The notes: generated by a model from the sequence alone, not told the origin. Positions 50,685 through 59,946 are shown, counted from the stretch's first letter. The stretch is 64,000 bases of DNA from Paenibacillus uliginis N3/975 (GCF_900177425.1 NZ_LT840184.1:3760263-3824262); one strand, 5' to 3'. Numbers and translations: made by a program.

Positions 50685-51392
50685 TTATGCCTCTTTGGGG
50701 ATAAATAGATGAACCATGTGCGGAGTTTTAGTCGCAAACCCTTCCGCATAGGAAATGAGCTTGCGCTGTCCAAGCAGCGAATCCCTGGCACGCACACGTT
50801 CGATGTACCCTTCTGTTAACGGAGTTGAGACGGAATTATGTTCTGTTTTTACAAATTGAGACCGATAACAGGAAAGCGCCTCTTCCTTCTTCTCATAGTT
50901 AGCTGAAACATCAACCACGAGATCTGTTTGTCCAAGATCATTAATAAAATAAAAATAGAGCTCGTCCACTTTTACCGCTGGCTGATCCGGCATATAGCGC
51001 CGAAGTTTCGCATTAAAGACAGCTTCCTCCACCAGCTTGCTGCAGGCAATATGGTCAGGATGGCGGTCTTCCCAATATGGAGCGAACACGATTGATGGAG
51101 AATACTTCCGTATCTCTGCCGTTATTTTCTCAATATTTTCCGGTGTCACAAACAATCCCCGGTCAGGCAGACCCAGATTACTCCGAACCGATAGTCCTAG
51201 AACCTGAGCGGCTTTATCCGCTTCCTGCTTTCTAAGCTCAACCGTGCCGTTAGACGACATTTCTGCTGCGGTCAGATCACATATCCCCACCGAAGCGCCT
51301 GCTGAAGTATGCTTATATATCGTGCCTGCCATGCCGATCTCAGCATCATCCGCATGTGCACCAAAGATTAATATATCAAGCTTCTGGCTCAT
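50685..51392 (-). CDS. bshB1: Bacillithiol biosynthesis deacetylase
   Basis: 235 residues, LmbE/PIG-L fold. The zinc site is FGAHADDAEIGMAGT and DRHPDHIACS. It deacetylates the bshA product. The start overlaps the mgsA stop (ATGA). The third enzyme, bshC, is not in the window. Confidence 0.94.
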   Translation of the reverse strand: MSQKLDILIFGAHADDAEIGMAGTIYKHTSAGASVGICDLTAAEMSSNGTVELRKQEADKAAQVLGLSVRSNLGLPDRGLFVTPENIEKITAEIRKYSPSIVFAPYWEDRHPDHIACSKLVEEAVFNAKLRRYMPDQPAVKVDELYFYFINDLGQTDLVVDVSANYEKKEEALSCYRSQFVKTEHNSVSTPLTEGYIERVRARDSLLGQRKLISYAEGFATKTPHMVHLFIPKEA

Positions 51393-51811
51393 AGATCCGT
51401 ACCGGGTTTATATTTATCAACAAGTTCTCTCCAGCCCAAGTCACCTCTGTCGAGGGCTTTAACCAAAATTTCAGCTGTAGCAATGTTTGTTGCAAGCGGT
51501 ATCCCTTGAACATCACAAAGACGGAGTAGTGCGTTAATGTCCGGTTCGTGAGGCTGAGCCATCAACGGGTCACGTAGAAAAATGATAAGATCCATTTCAT
51601 TTTGAGCAACAAGCGCCCCGATCTGCTGGTCTCCCCCAAGCGGACCAGACATAAAACGGTGAATACGTAGATCCGTCTGATCCATGATCCGGGTTCCTGT
51701 CGTTCCAGTAGAGTAAAGATCATGTCCCTCAAAAACCTGCTCATAAGCAATTACAAAGTTAACCATCTCTTCTTTCTTGCGGTCATGTGCTATAAATGCA
51801 ATTTTCATCAT
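51389..51811 (-). CDS. mgsA: Methylglyoxal synthase
   Basis: 140 residues with IAFIAHDRKKEEMV, YSTGTTGTRI and GPLGGDQQIGALVA, the phosphate and catalytic Asp regions. It converts dihydroxyacetone phosphate to methylglyoxal, a bypass for phosphate-limited glycolysis. Next to bacillithiol genes, which protect against methylglyoxal; the order is ancestral in Bacilli. Confidence 0.96.
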   Translation of the reverse strand: MMKIAFIAHDRKKEEMVNFVIAYEQVFEGHDLYSTGTTGTRIMDQTDLRIHRFMSGPLGGDQQIGALVAQNEMDLIIFLRDPLMAQPHEPDINALLRLCDVQGIPLATNIATAEILVKALDRGDLGWRELVDKYKPGTDL

Positions 51812-51831
51812 GTCGCGTCTCCTCTTTCTCT

Positions 51832-52635
51832 CTAGTCGATGAAGTGATCGAAGCCGTAGATCATACCTGTATAACCCATTACTTTTTCGACTGCCATTTT
51901 CACACCAGGCATATAAGCAGCCCGCTCATAAGAGTCGTGTCGAATCTTTAGACTTTGGCCATAACCGCCAAAAATTACTTCCTGCTGCGCAAACACCCCC
52001 GGAAGACGAACGCTGTGAATCCGGAATCCGTTGTAGTAAGCGCCCCGGGCTCCTTCAATTATCTCTTCTTCCTTCGGATTTCCTTGGCGAAGCTCTTCAC
52101 GATTGGCAGCAATCATTTCGGCTGTCTTAATCGACGTCCCCGATGGAGCGTCCAGTTTCTGATCTCCATGTGTCTCGATAATTTCTACATGAGGCAAGTA
52201 TTTAGCCGCCTGTGCAGCAAATTTCATCATTAAGATCGCGCCGATCGAAAAGTTAGGAGCAATCAGGCCGCCGATAGCACGCGTCTGACACTGCTTGTCC
52301 AACTCTTCGATTTGTTCGGGAGTGAATCCTGTTGTTCCGATGACTGGACGAACCCCATGTTTAACGGCTAAGGAAGTATTCGTGTATGCCGATTGCGGGG
52401 TTGTGAAATCAACCATCACGTCAGGCTTGTGTTCAACGAGTGCCATTTCGAGATCTGGAGTTACCGTTATTCCACAAGCAGGAAGTGCTACAAGCGTACC
52501 TGCATCGGTACCACTATCGTGGAGACCTACAGCAGCCACCAGTTCCAGTTCAGGATCCTGCAATACCAACTTCACTACTTCTTTGCCCATGCGGCCGCCT
52601 GCTCCAACGACCGCAACTCGGATAGCTTTCGACAT
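51832..52635 (-). CDS. dapB: 4-hydroxy-tetrahydrodipicolinate reductase
   Basis: 267 residues from the ATG at 52635 (GTGGAGG upstream; two earlier in-frame ATG codons lie over or before it). Rossmann VVGAGGRMGKEVVKLV and the substrate loop THGDQKLDAPSGTSIKTAE. In most DapB proteins this loop reads HH before xxK; here it reads His-Gly. The Lys and the DAPSGT are kept. It reduces the lysine/diaminopimelate precursor. The odd residue may be lineage-specific. Confidence 0.94.
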   Translation of the reverse strand: MSKAIRVAVVGAGGRMGKEVVKLVLQDPELELVAAVGLHDSGTDAGTLVALPACGITVTPDLEMALVEHKPDVMVDFTTPQSAYTNTSLAVKHGVRPVIGTTGFTPEQIEELDKQCQTRAIGGLIAPNFSIGAILMMKFAAQAAKYLPHVEIIETHGDQKLDAPSGTSIKTAEMIAANREELRQGNPKEEEIIEGARGAYYNGFRIHSVRLPGVFAQQEVIFGGYGQSLKIRHDSYERAAYMPGVKMAVEKVMGYTGMIYGFDHFID

Positions 52636-52654
52636 ATTCAACATTCCTCCACTC

Positions 52655-53242
52655 TCATTCTGTTGCTTCATCCAGCATGTATGATTTCAACCGCTTTTTC
52701 AATTCCTCCATTATATGTTGAAGCCCGCTCTCCTGAGGATATAAGCCGATAACCTCCTTTAAAGTGGCTATCGCCAGCGGATGCTCGTTTAATTCACTGT
52801 AAACCAGCGCGAGCCATACGTAAGCTTCCGGATATAAAGGGTCCATGGCTATGGCAGATTTCAAAAGCGATACTGCCTGATATAATTCAGCAGGCACAGC
52901 GCCAGTCTTTCCTTCAACCATCTTCCTGGCTTGCTGTACGAGCTGCAAAGCCTTTACATGCTGCAAATGCAGATGATAATCCGGTTTGTCCGGCAGAAGA
53001 TTCACTGCTTCCTCCGCATGATGGATCGCTTGTTCCAGCCTGCCGCTGCGGCCATACGTGATGGAGCAGCGGTAATGGACCTCTGCATCTCCAGGATTTG
53101 CAGCTATAGCCGCCTCAAACCAACGAAGTGCTTCTTCAAAATCATTTTGCAAAATGCAACGATAAGCTTTCTGTATATAGTCGTCTTGTTTCACTGGCTG
53201 TCCCTCCCCCGCAGCGGGTTTTGGTACAGCATATGTATTCAC
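52655..53242 (-). CDS. TPR-repeat protein
   Basis: 195 residues with at least three tetratricopeptide units (AYRCILQNDFEEALRWFEAA; EVHYRCSITYGRSGRLEQAI; AYVWLALVYSELNEHPLAIA). The GTG start at 53242 lies three bases beyond the ypjD stop with only a weak AGG upstream; no better start is in frame. It sits between ypjD and dapB, an insertion relative to B. subtilis. Function unknown. Confidence 0.78.
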   Translation of the reverse strand: MNTYAVPKPAAGEGQPVKQDDYIQKAYRCILQNDFEEALRWFEAAIAANPGDAEVHYRCSITYGRSGRLEQAIHHAEEAVNLLPDKPDYHLHLQHVKALQLVQQARKMVEGKTGAVPAELYQAVSLLKSAIAMDPLYPEAYVWLALVYSELNEHPLAIATLKEVIGLYPQESGLQHIMEELKKRLKSYMLDEATE

Positions 53243-53245
53243 AGC

Positions 53246-53575
53246 CTAATCCGTGTTTATTTTCGTCCAGCGATCTGCATCTCTTGTGTTGAATTTAAGC
53301 ATGACCTTATCATGAGCTTCCGCCAGATCAATTCCCAGCGAATTAGCGAAACATATAGCAATAAACAATATATCTCCAAGCTCCATCTCAATGGAATTAT
53401 CGACTTCATCTGGCTTCTTGGGCTTCTCTCCGAATTGGTGGTTTACTTCTCGGGCGAGCTCCCCCACCTCCTCCGACATCCGCGCCATCATGGACAACGG
53501 GCTGAAATAACCTTCTTTAAATTGCGATATGTAACGATCGACTTCACGTTGCATTTCGGCCATTGATTTTTCCAT
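53246..53575 (-). CDS. ypjD: MazG-like nucleotide pyrophosphohydrolase
   Basis: 109 residues. All-alpha NTP-PPase fold with SEEVGELAREVNHQFG and SIEMELGDILFIAICFAN, the acidic metal-binding helices (E-x-x-E and E-x-x-D). The start at 53575 has AAGGAG at eight bases. Orthologous position to B. subtilis ypjD, before dapB. Likely a house-cleaning nucleotide hydrolase. Confidence 0.9.
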   Translation of the reverse strand: MEKSMAEMQREVDRYISQFKEGYFSPLSMMARMSEEVGELAREVNHQFGEKPKKPDEVDNSIEMELGDILFIAICFANSLGIDLAEAHDKVMLKFNTRDADRWTKINTD

Positions 53576-53770
53576 AATTGGCACTCCTTCCCTTGTACAG
53601 TCTACCGATTATTTCCTTAAAAATTAAACGGCAGCGTTTTACAACTATGTTATCGTAAAGCCGATTTGAAAACAAATATTTTTTATTACACCATTAAATA
53701 GGTATATACTTCGTAAAAGAACCGAACATTATGGTCAGAGAACCATTTTGATATAACAGCGAGGGATATC

Positions 53771-54640
53771 ATGAAAACATCCAGACTTATAAACCAGCTT
53801 AAAACAGTCATCCCCATCATTATCGGCACGGCCATATATGCCTTCGGATTACTCTACTTCATTATTCCGAACCAGCTGATGGAAGGCGGCGTTACCGGTA
53901 TTACGGTTCTCCTCAATTATGCGTTTAATATTTCTCCATCCTTGTCGACCTTAATAATCAATATTCCATTGTTTTTAATTGGATTAAAAATATTAGGCGG
54001 TCGCCAATCGATCTATACAGGCATTGGAATCGGATCCTTAACCTTATTTCTGTGGCTCCTTGAGGAACTCATTGAACATGGCTGGATTATTCCGTTCCAG
54101 ACTGAGCATGATTACATCCTTGCCTCACTGTACGCAGGGGTAACCTTGGGAGCAGGTTTAGGCATCGTATTCCGATTCGGAGGGACGACTGGTGGTTCGG
54201 ATATCATAGCACGGATATTCAACCGCAAATTCGGTTATAGCATGGGTCAGGTAATTTTGGCGCTGGACATCATCATTCTCGGCTTATCATTGCTGTTTAT
54301 CCCTCTTGAGAAAATATTGTACACGCTTGTCGCCGTATTCATCGCCTCCAAGGTTATTGATTTCATTCAAGAAGGTGCGTATGCTGCCAAAGCGTTTACC
54401 ATTATAAGCGACAAGGCGCCCGAAATGGCTGATCGCATCACTGTAGAGCTCGAACGCGGAGTTACACTGATTCCTGTGATCGGCGTCTATTCCAAACAGG
54501 CAAAACATATGATCTACTGCGTCGTCTCAAGACAAGAAATACGCCGATTGAGCGAAATAGCAAAATCCGTGGATCCACGCGCTTTCATCATTATTAATGA
54601 TGTCAGCGATGTTCACGGAGAAGGATTCAAAGAAGAATAG
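53771..54640 (+). CDS. ypjC: YitT-family membrane protein with DUF2179 domain
   Basis: 289 residues. Five or six membrane segments in the first 205 residues with FRFGGTTGGSDIIARIFNRK typical of YitT proteins. A cytoplasmic DUF2179 domain follows (about 215-285, GVTLIPVIGVYSKQAKHMIY). Transport function is suspected for the family but not proven. It is the only plus-strand gene in this long minus-strand block; B. subtilis has ypjC at this locus. Confidence 0.88.
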   Translation: MKTSRLINQLKTVIPIIIGTAIYAFGLLYFIIPNQLMEGGVTGITVLLNYAFNISPSLSTLIINIPLFLIGLKILGGRQSIYTGIGIGSLTLFLWLLEELIEHGWIIPFQTEHDYILASLYAGVTLGAGLGIVFRFGGTTGGSDIIARIFNRKFGYSMGQVILALDIIILGLSLLFIPLEKILYTLVAVFIASKVIDFIQEGAYAAKAFTIISDKAPEMADRITVELERGVTLIPVIGVYSKQAKHMIYCVVSRQEIRRLSEIAKSVDPRAFIIINDVSDVHGEGFKEE

Positions 54641-54672
54641 CCCAGTTTCCCGGGCTATTCTTTATAATTTTT
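54635..54672. terminator. Terminator between convergent ypjC and ypjB
   Basis: GAATAGCCC-AGTTTCCC-GGGCTATTC stem overlapping the ypjC stop, then TTTATAATTTTTT. Confidence 0.85.
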
Positions 54673-55519
54673 TGGGGAACAGCGGATGATATCTGTTCTT
54701 CAGTCCTCTGTACTTACGATAAGCGGCAAAGGTCAGTGCTGATAAGATAAAAGCTGCAATGAGCAGCTGTCCGAACCAAGGCCCTTGCACTTCCCCCAAT
54801 TGCGCTATTGCCGGCTCGTCTTTTTTCTTACCGAACAGCATATTAACGATCACTTCCCCTTGAGGTACTATCCTTCTTACCTCCGAAGGTTCTGCGGTGG
54901 ACACCACCCCTCCAGCATAGGACAACCACGATTCAATCATCGATACTTCCTCGGGCTTTCGCCGAATGACGAGCGACGGACGGATCAGTTCATAATAATC
55001 CTGCAGGCTAGCATATGCTTTTTTGATTCCCTCACGGTCCGACTTGGCAGCACTTTGCTCCATCACCTGAAGATCTTCACGGATGACCTTATAATATTGA
55101 AGCCAAATGCCATCCTTAGGATGCGAGAGACTGTCGACTGCAAGCCGAAGCTTACCGGCAGACATCATCCACTGCTTCGGTTCCAGCTTCATAGCTGCCG
55201 TCGTCAATTTCATTTCCACAATACTTTCTGCTAGCACGTGAATCCCTTCTACACTTGTCAGCCCTTGAAAAGAGGAGGACTCGAACAAGCTCTGCACACG
55301 CCTCAGGGACTCGTTAACACCCTGTAGATTACCCTCTTCTACAAGCCTATATAACGTCTCCACCTCACGGTTTAACGCCTTCGCTTGAATGGAAGCAGCC
55401 GGAGAGGTTTTATCTTCTATTTGTTCCGGACTTCCCCAAGCTGTTGTTCCATAACATAATCCGAACAGTAAGAAGAAAGCGGACACACCCGCTGACCATT
55501 GAAATAATCTCCGCAACAT
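54662..55519 (-). CDS. ypjB: Sporulation-associated membrane protein YpjB
   Basis: 285 residues with an N-terminal signal/anchor (about 8-28), a helical external part (about 40-245) and a C-terminal membrane helix (about 250-270) followed by a basic tail. Resembles YpjB of B. subtilis in layout and position between ypjA and ypjC. Biochemical role unknown. Confidence 0.82.
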   Translation of the reverse strand: MLRRLFQWSAGVSAFFLLFGLCYGTTAWGSPEQIEDKTSPAASIQAKALNREVETLYRLVEEGNLQGVNESLRRVQSLFESSSFQGLTSVEGIHVLAESIVEMKLTTAAMKLEPKQWMMSAGKLRLAVDSLSHPKDGIWLQYYKVIREDLQVMEQSAAKSDREGIKKAYASLQDYYELIRPSLVIRRKPEEVSMIESWLSYAGGVVSTAEPSEVRRIVPQGEVIVNMLFGKKKDEPAIAQLGEVQGPWFGQLLIAAFILSALTFAAYRKYRGLKNRYHPLFPKKL

Positions 55520-55576
55520 GGGACATCCCTCCTACCCATAATGTATGGCAGAGGGGATGACCATAGAACAACTTGT

Positions 55577-56212
55577 CTAACCTAGAGGTTTGCTAAGAGA
55601 CCGTTTGACAGCAATCCAACCCACAAACCCACTAAATAACGTCAAACCATACGTAAAGCCTTCAACTGCCCACAGATGATCGTAGAGTGGACCCGGAAGA
55701 TACGGAAATATACCATACGTATAATCAACGGTATCATTAAGTAGCGTCCATGCGATTGCTGCCGTTAAAGCTGTCCATCGGATATGAAACAGTTTCACAA
55801 AGATTAGTGCTTCAACAGCCATGGCGGTATGTGAGGCAACAAGCATCCAGTCCTGCCATACCAAATCACTTCCTTGCGATGCCCCTGCAAAAATCATGGC
55901 AACGGCCCATATCCCATATTTCACCGATGTAACGACAGCCAATGCTTCAATCAGTTGTTGAAAGAACATTCCCGCTAACTGTTTAGGAGGATATAGCAGC
56001 ATAATCAATGCTAGACTGAAAAACAGACTCGCTGTCGGGCTGTCAGGCACGAAGACGAGCTGCCACCAAGGATGCTCCATAGCTGTGTTATAGAGCTGTC
56101 CCCCATACCAGATATAACCGTAAACCGTGCCCAAAGCGTTGCTGATCAATAAAATCCATAAGATAAGTCTCTTCGATAAAAACTCTCGACTCCACAAATA
56201 TGTAACAGACAA
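55577..56212 (-). CDS. ypjA: DUF1405 membrane protein YpjA
   Basis: 211 residues with about six membrane helices and aromatic-rich loops (YIWYGGQLYNTAMEHPWWQ; NDTVDYTYGIFPYLPG). Start TTG at 56212 with GAGGAGGG seven bases upstream. Located between qcrC and ypjB as in B. subtilis. Function unknown; proximity to the bc complex suggests an envelope or respiratory link. Confidence 0.85.
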   Translation of the reverse strand: MSVTYLWSREFLSKRLILWILLISNALGTVYGYIWYGGQLYNTAMEHPWWQLVFVPDSPTASLFFSLALIMLLYPPKQLAGMFFQQLIEALAVVTSVKYGIWAVAMIFAGASQGSDLVWQDWMLVASHTAMAVEALIFVKLFHIRWTALTAAIAWTLLNDTVDYTYGIFPYLPGPLYDHLWAVEGFTYGLTLFSGFVGWIAVKRSLSKPLG

Positions 56213-56297
56213 CCTGTGCCCTCCTATTCTGTTTGTTCTATAATAAGATAGTTAAAGATTTTCAGTTTGAGCAGCACAACGAATGCTTATCTATTCA

Positions 56298-56330
56298 TTA
56301 AAAAACCTGACCGTAAGATACGATCAGGTT
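56298..56330 (-). terminator. Terminator of the qcrABC operon
   Basis: On the minus strand AACCTGATCGT...ACGGTCAGGTT stem followed by TTTTTAATG, ten bases after the qcrC stop. Confidence 0.88.
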
Positions 56331-56340
56331 CATCATTATT

Positions 56341-57222
56341 TTACTCTGCAGTTTTCTGGCTGGCAAGCCACCCGGCCAATTGGTCGAGTTCTTGCTCGGT
56401 AACGCCAGCCTCAATTGCCTTGTCATGCATTGGAGGCATGCCACCTTTACCGTTCTTGATAATTCCGGCTATCGCCTCTTTATCAAGAGTATCACCTACA
56501 CCACGAAGTGCAGGTGCATTGCCTTGGCCTTTCATATCAGCAGCGTGACATGTGATACACGTTGCTTTCTTGTAAGTTTCCATAGCCGGATTATCCTTGT
56601 CCACGATGGCAACCTCTTGCGATTCAGGCTGCTTCGCATTGGATGTAGGAAGTCCCTGTGCATGCTTCTCTTCCGCTTCCTCTTCACGCTGAATATGTTC
56701 CGGTTTTTGTCCGGCAGCTTCCAGCTCGTGCGTGTAATGTGTCCATGCCGAGTTGGTCAGGTAAATAATCGCGAGGATCGAAAGGAACATCAAAGACGAC
56801 GTGATCGGACGTCTGTAAAAGCGGCGTTCTTTTCCTGTATCCAGGAATGGTACCAGCAGGAGAGCTCCAAAAGCTACTCCGGTAACACCCAGTGTACCGA
56901 GAACCACATAATCACCGGATGCATACGGTAGCTTCAAGTACTCATACAAGAATAGGAAGTACCAGTCCGGCATCGGGATAACGGATGCGCTCGGATCGGC
57001 CGGATAGCCAAGTGGCGCAGGCTCCGAAATGGTCAACACCAGAAATCCAACCAGAACAACGACTCCTACCATCCATTCTTTCAAAAGGAAGTTCGGAATG
57101 AACGCTTCCGACTTTCCTGGATATGCCGTATAGTCAGGCGGTACGATAAAACCGTTGCCTTTGCGTACGCGGGAATCGCCTACGTATACTACTTTTTCAT
57201 CAGGTTTGTGACCGTGTGCCAT
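56341..57222 (-). CDS. qcrC: Menaquinol-cytochrome c reductase cytochrome b/c subunit
   Basis: 293 residues. The N-terminal half is the subunit-IV-like part of cytochrome b with membrane helices and PMPDWYFLFLYEYLKLP. The C-terminal half is a cytochrome c domain with CITCHAADMKGQ and the distal Met in GGMPPMHD. This fused form is typical of Bacilli. It takes electrons from the QcrA-QcrB core. Confidence 0.96.
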   Translation of the reverse strand: MAHGHKPDEKVVYVGDSRVRKGNGFIVPPDYTAYPGKSEAFIPNFLLKEWMVGVVVLVGFLVLTISEPAPLGYPADPSASVIPMPDWYFLFLYEYLKLPYASGDYVVLGTLGVTGVAFGALLLVPFLDTGKERRFYRRPITSSLMFLSILAIIYLTNSAWTHYTHELEAAGQKPEHIQREEEAEEKHAQGLPTSNAKQPESQEVAIVDKDNPAMETYKKATCITCHAADMKGQGNAPALRGVGDTLDKEAIAGIIKNGKGGMPPMHDKAIEAGVTEQELDQLAGWLASQKTAE

Positions 57223-57241
57223 AATTATGCCTCCCTTCTTC

Positions 57242-57913
57242 TTATAGTGGTCCGGAAATACCCTGTTTGCGGATCATGATAAAGTGCCCTACCAATAGGG
57301 TGAGCAGTACAGCCGGAAGGAAGAACACGTGAATGGCGAAGAAACGGGTTAACGTTTCGGCACCTACAATGGTACCGCCCTGCAGCAGTTCTTTAATAAT
57401 CGGTCCGAGCCAAGGGACGGAGTTCGCGATCTCCAATGTTACCTTGGTGGCAAAGTATGCTTTGTTATCCCAAGGAAGGAGGTAGCCTGTCAGACCAAGC
57501 CCCAACATGACGAAGAAGATCAGCATACCAACAACCCAGTTCATTTCACGAGGCGCCTTATAGGAACCTGTGAAGAATACACGCATTGTATGTAGGAACA
57601 TCATTACGATGACTAAACTTGCTCCCCAGTGGTGCATGCCGCGGACGATTTGGCCGAATGCCACCTTCGTCTGCAAGAACTCCACACTGGCGTAAGCGTT
57701 TATAATATCTGGTACATAATACATCGTCAGGAACATACCCGACAAAATCTGGATTACTGTGATGAAAAACGTCAAGCCGCCGAAACAATAAACAAACGCG
57801 GAGAAATGGTGCGCGGGGTTAACGTGCTCCGGAACCTCATGGTCCGCAACGTCTCTCCAGATCGGCGTGATATCGAGACGTTCGTCAATCCAGTTGTAGA
57901 CATTCTTCAACAT
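57242..57913 (-). CDS. qcrB: Menaquinol-cytochrome c reductase cytochrome b subunit
   Basis: 223 residues, four membrane helices. Heme-ligand histidines in GMHHWGASLVIVMMFLHTMR and FAIHVFFLPAVLLTLLVGHF. Cys 43 (FVYCFGG) is the residue that binds the extra heme covalently in Bacillus QcrB. It forms the quinol-oxidising core with QcrA and QcrC. Confidence 0.97.
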   Translation of the reverse strand: MLKNVYNWIDERLDITPIWRDVADHEVPEHVNPAHHFSAFVYCFGGLTFFITVIQILSGMFLTMYYVPDIINAYASVEFLQTKVAFGQIVRGMHHWGASLVIVMMFLHTMRVFFTGSYKAPREMNWVVGMLIFFVMLGLGLTGYLLPWDNKAYFATKVTLEIANSVPWLGPIIKELLQGGTIVGAETLTRFFAIHVFFLPAVLLTLLVGHFIMIRKQGISGPL

Positions 57914-57928
57914 CCGAATCTACGCCTC

Positions 57929-58474
57929 CTATTTCACTACAGTATTTGGTACGATTTCTCCGAGGTAAATCCAGCCGTTCTCCTCTTTTACGGTATACAT
58001 ATCCAGCGGCTTAGGCGCAACGGAAAGATTCTTTCCATCCGGTGTATAACGAGCGCCGTGACATGGACAGTGATACTCGTTAGGATAATTCTTGTTGTTA
58101 TTCCATCCGACCAAACAGCCCAAGTGCTTACAGATCGGTGAAAGTGCTAGAATTTCTCCCTTATCATTCTTTCGGATCCAGGCCGTTAGCGAAGCCTTGC
58201 TGGCATACCAGCCGTCTTGCTGTTTCAACTCAAAATGGAACTCTTGCGGATCATTGGTAATCTTGCTCACTTCAGCTACCTTAACGAACGCCCCTTCTTC
58301 TCTATCTTGAAGAATTGGATCCACGGCAAACCGGAGCATCGGTAATACTACTCCACCCGCCATATAAGCTGTGGCGCCGCCCAACGTATAAGTAAGAAAC
58401 TGTCTGCGGGACATTTCTTTCAGTCGGGGTGGTTTGTGCGACTCTTCATGCTCGTCATTGTGGTTGTGACTCAT
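57929..58474 (-). CDS. qcrA: Menaquinol-cytochrome c reductase Rieske iron-sulfur subunit
   Basis: 181 residues. A twin-arginine-type signal (SRRQFLTYTLGG) and anchor precede the Rieske domain with CKHLGC and CPCHGA, which hold the 2Fe-2S cluster. First gene of the qcrABC operon. The upstream 170 bases are AT-rich and probably hold the promoter. Confidence 0.97.
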   Translation of the reverse strand: MSHNHNDEHEESHKPPRLKEMSRRQFLTYTLGGATAYMAGGVVLPMLRFAVDPILQDREEGAFVKVAEVSKITNDPQEFHFELKQQDGWYASKASLTAWIRKNDKGEILALSPICKHLGCLVGWNNNKNYPNEYHCPCHGARYTPDGKNLSVAPKPLDMYTVKEENGWIYLGEIVPNTVVK

Positions 58475-58643
58475 TCTGTGTTCAACCCCCTTTTTTCAAC
58501 CATTTAAAGTGTTTTCAATGATTATTATCACACGACGTACTAGGTCATAATAATAATATATTAGGCACCTCAGACCGTCAAGAATTCGAACCCCAAATTT
58601 GGTACCCCTTCCAACGACTACTCGTGAAATTGTCGGTTTTTCG

Positions 58644-59081
58644 TCACAATTGCAACTCCTCCTCTTTTTGCCAAAGTCCACTAATTAGCTTCGTTACAGC
58701 TGCCGAAATCGGCATGTCTCCAGATGCCAAAAGTCTAGTCTGGGAAAGGACTAATGCGCTTTCAGGAATATCCTTGATATCAAGGTCGCAATCCGCTGTC
58801 ATGACAACCACATGGGTGAAGCCCGTAGATTTGACTTTGTGACAAATGTCGTTTAGAAGCTGCAATGCTGACGTTCCTCCGTACTGCATCGCTGGATATG
58901 TAACGACTCTCCCTTTAAAGGGTACTTCAACTAAATCCATAAAGTCCCGGAGCCTCTCAAGTGATGCAGTAGCCTCCCATGGGGCTTCATGTCCTGTCAA
59001 TCCGGTATAGGGGATCAGGCAGGTATCAAAATAAGTCTGCAGTTCTGGCCAAGTTTGTTCATCTAATTCACTGAATTTCAT
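58644..59081 (-). CDS. ypiF: DUF2487 protein YpiF
   Basis: 145 residues with EVPFKGRVVTYPAMQYGG and VVVMTADCDLDIKDIPESALVL, in the same place as B. subtilis ypiF just upstream of qcrA. Soluble alpha/beta protein, function unknown. There is a single Cys in DCDLDI. Confidence 0.88.
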   Translation of the reverse strand: MKFSELDEQTWPELQTYFDTCLIPYTGLTGHEAPWEATASLERLRDFMDLVEVPFKGRVVTYPAMQYGGTSALQLLNDICHKVKSTGFTHVVVMTADCDLDIKDIPESALVLSQTRLLASGDMPISAAVTKLISGLWQKEEELQL

Positions 59082-59148
59082 CTAGTTGGCATCCTTTCAT
59101 CTTCCATTTCTTTAATTTCTTCATTATACGTTTGGATACCGGTTTTGG

Positions 59149-59181
59149 CAAAAAAAAGAAGAAATGCGAAAGCATTTCTTC
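59149..59181 (-). terminator. Terminator of the small IDEAL-domain gene
   Basis: GAAGAAATGC-GAAA-GCATTTCTTC perfect 10-bp stem on the plus strand. On the minus strand it is followed by a run of seven T. Confidence 0.9.
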
Positions 59182-59359
59182 AATTTAAAGTCCTCAGTTC
59201 ATCCGTCAGGTTTCGGAAAGCCAACTCGTCGCCCGAAGCCAGCGCCTCGTCAATCCCCTTGTAAAGTTCCTCACTCCGATGCTTTCGCAAAGCCTCGTCC
59301 CATACCATCTCCGCAGCCAGACTTAACATGACTTCGTAAGTAACCTTCATTTTATCCAT
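59180..59359 (-). CDS. Stand-alone IDEAL-domain protein
   Basis: A 59-residue protein starting MDKMKVTYEVMLSLAAEMVW and continuing to YKGIDEALASGDELAF and LTDELRTLN. The core contains the IDEAL motif (I-D-E-A-L), seen in B. subtilis YpiB and ComK/ClpC-linked adaptors. ATG follows GGAGGTGCATCCTA. YpiB carries an extra N-terminal domain that is absent here, so this is a domain-only relative at the same locus. Its role as a small protein adaptor is inferred. Confidence 0.8.
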   Translation of the reverse strand: MDKMKVTYEVMLSLAAEMVWDEALRKHRSEELYKGIDEALASGDELAFRNLTDELRTLN

Positions 59360-59382
59360 TAGGATGCACCTCCAACCGTGTA

Positions 59383-59889
59383 TTAGAATTGCCTGTATTC
59401 TTTCCCTTTCTGCACATAACTTTCCATGGTTCGCTTCATTCGAAGCAAATCTTCTTCTGTCAGTTCACGAATCACTTTGGCAGGTGTGCCAAGAGAAAGC
59501 GTGTAGGGTGGGATTACTTTATTTTCTGTTACAACTGATCCTGCACCGATTAAAGCGTATTCACCAACATCAGCACCGTTTAACAAAATGGCACCCATTC
59601 CAATAAGCGAACCTTTTCCGATCGTACACCCGTGAATGATTGCCGAATGACCAACCGACACTTCATCGGCAAGAATTAGAGGCTGATCTGTGTTTACATG
59701 ACCTACAACTCCGTCCTGAATGTTGCATCTGTCACCGATGATAATGGGAGCCAGGTCGCCTCTCAGCACAGCATTGAACCATACCGTCGAATCGGCTCCG
59801 ATCGTCACGTCCCCGATATTTTTCGCACCCTCTGCTACGAAAACAGAAGGATGTATAGACGGCCAAATACCCTTGTACTCTAAATTCAT
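59383..59889 (-). CDS. Gamma-carbonic-anhydrase-like acyltransferase-fold protein
   Basis: 168 residues with hexapeptide repeats of the left-handed beta helix (VTIGADSTVWFNAVLRGDLA, GDRCNIQDGVVGHV, GHSAIIHGCTIGKGSLIG). The three metal histidines of the fold are likely His in GVVGHVNTD and GHSAIIHGC. Related to YtoA/YrdA; carbonic anhydrase activity is not assured. Start at 59889 with AAAGGGGTG upstream. Confidence 0.86.
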   Translation of the reverse strand: MNLEYKGIWPSIHPSVFVAEGAKNIGDVTIGADSTVWFNAVLRGDLAPIIIGDRCNIQDGVVGHVNTDQPLILADEVSVGHSAIIHGCTIGKGSLIGMGAILLNGADVGEYALIGAGSVVTENKVIPPYTLSLGTPAKVIRELTEEDLLRMKRTMESYVQKGKEYRQF

Positions 59890-59946
59890 CACTCGATCAC
59901 CCCTTTAATTTGTGGGAGTGATTGTAGCAATTAAAACCTTGTTTTG

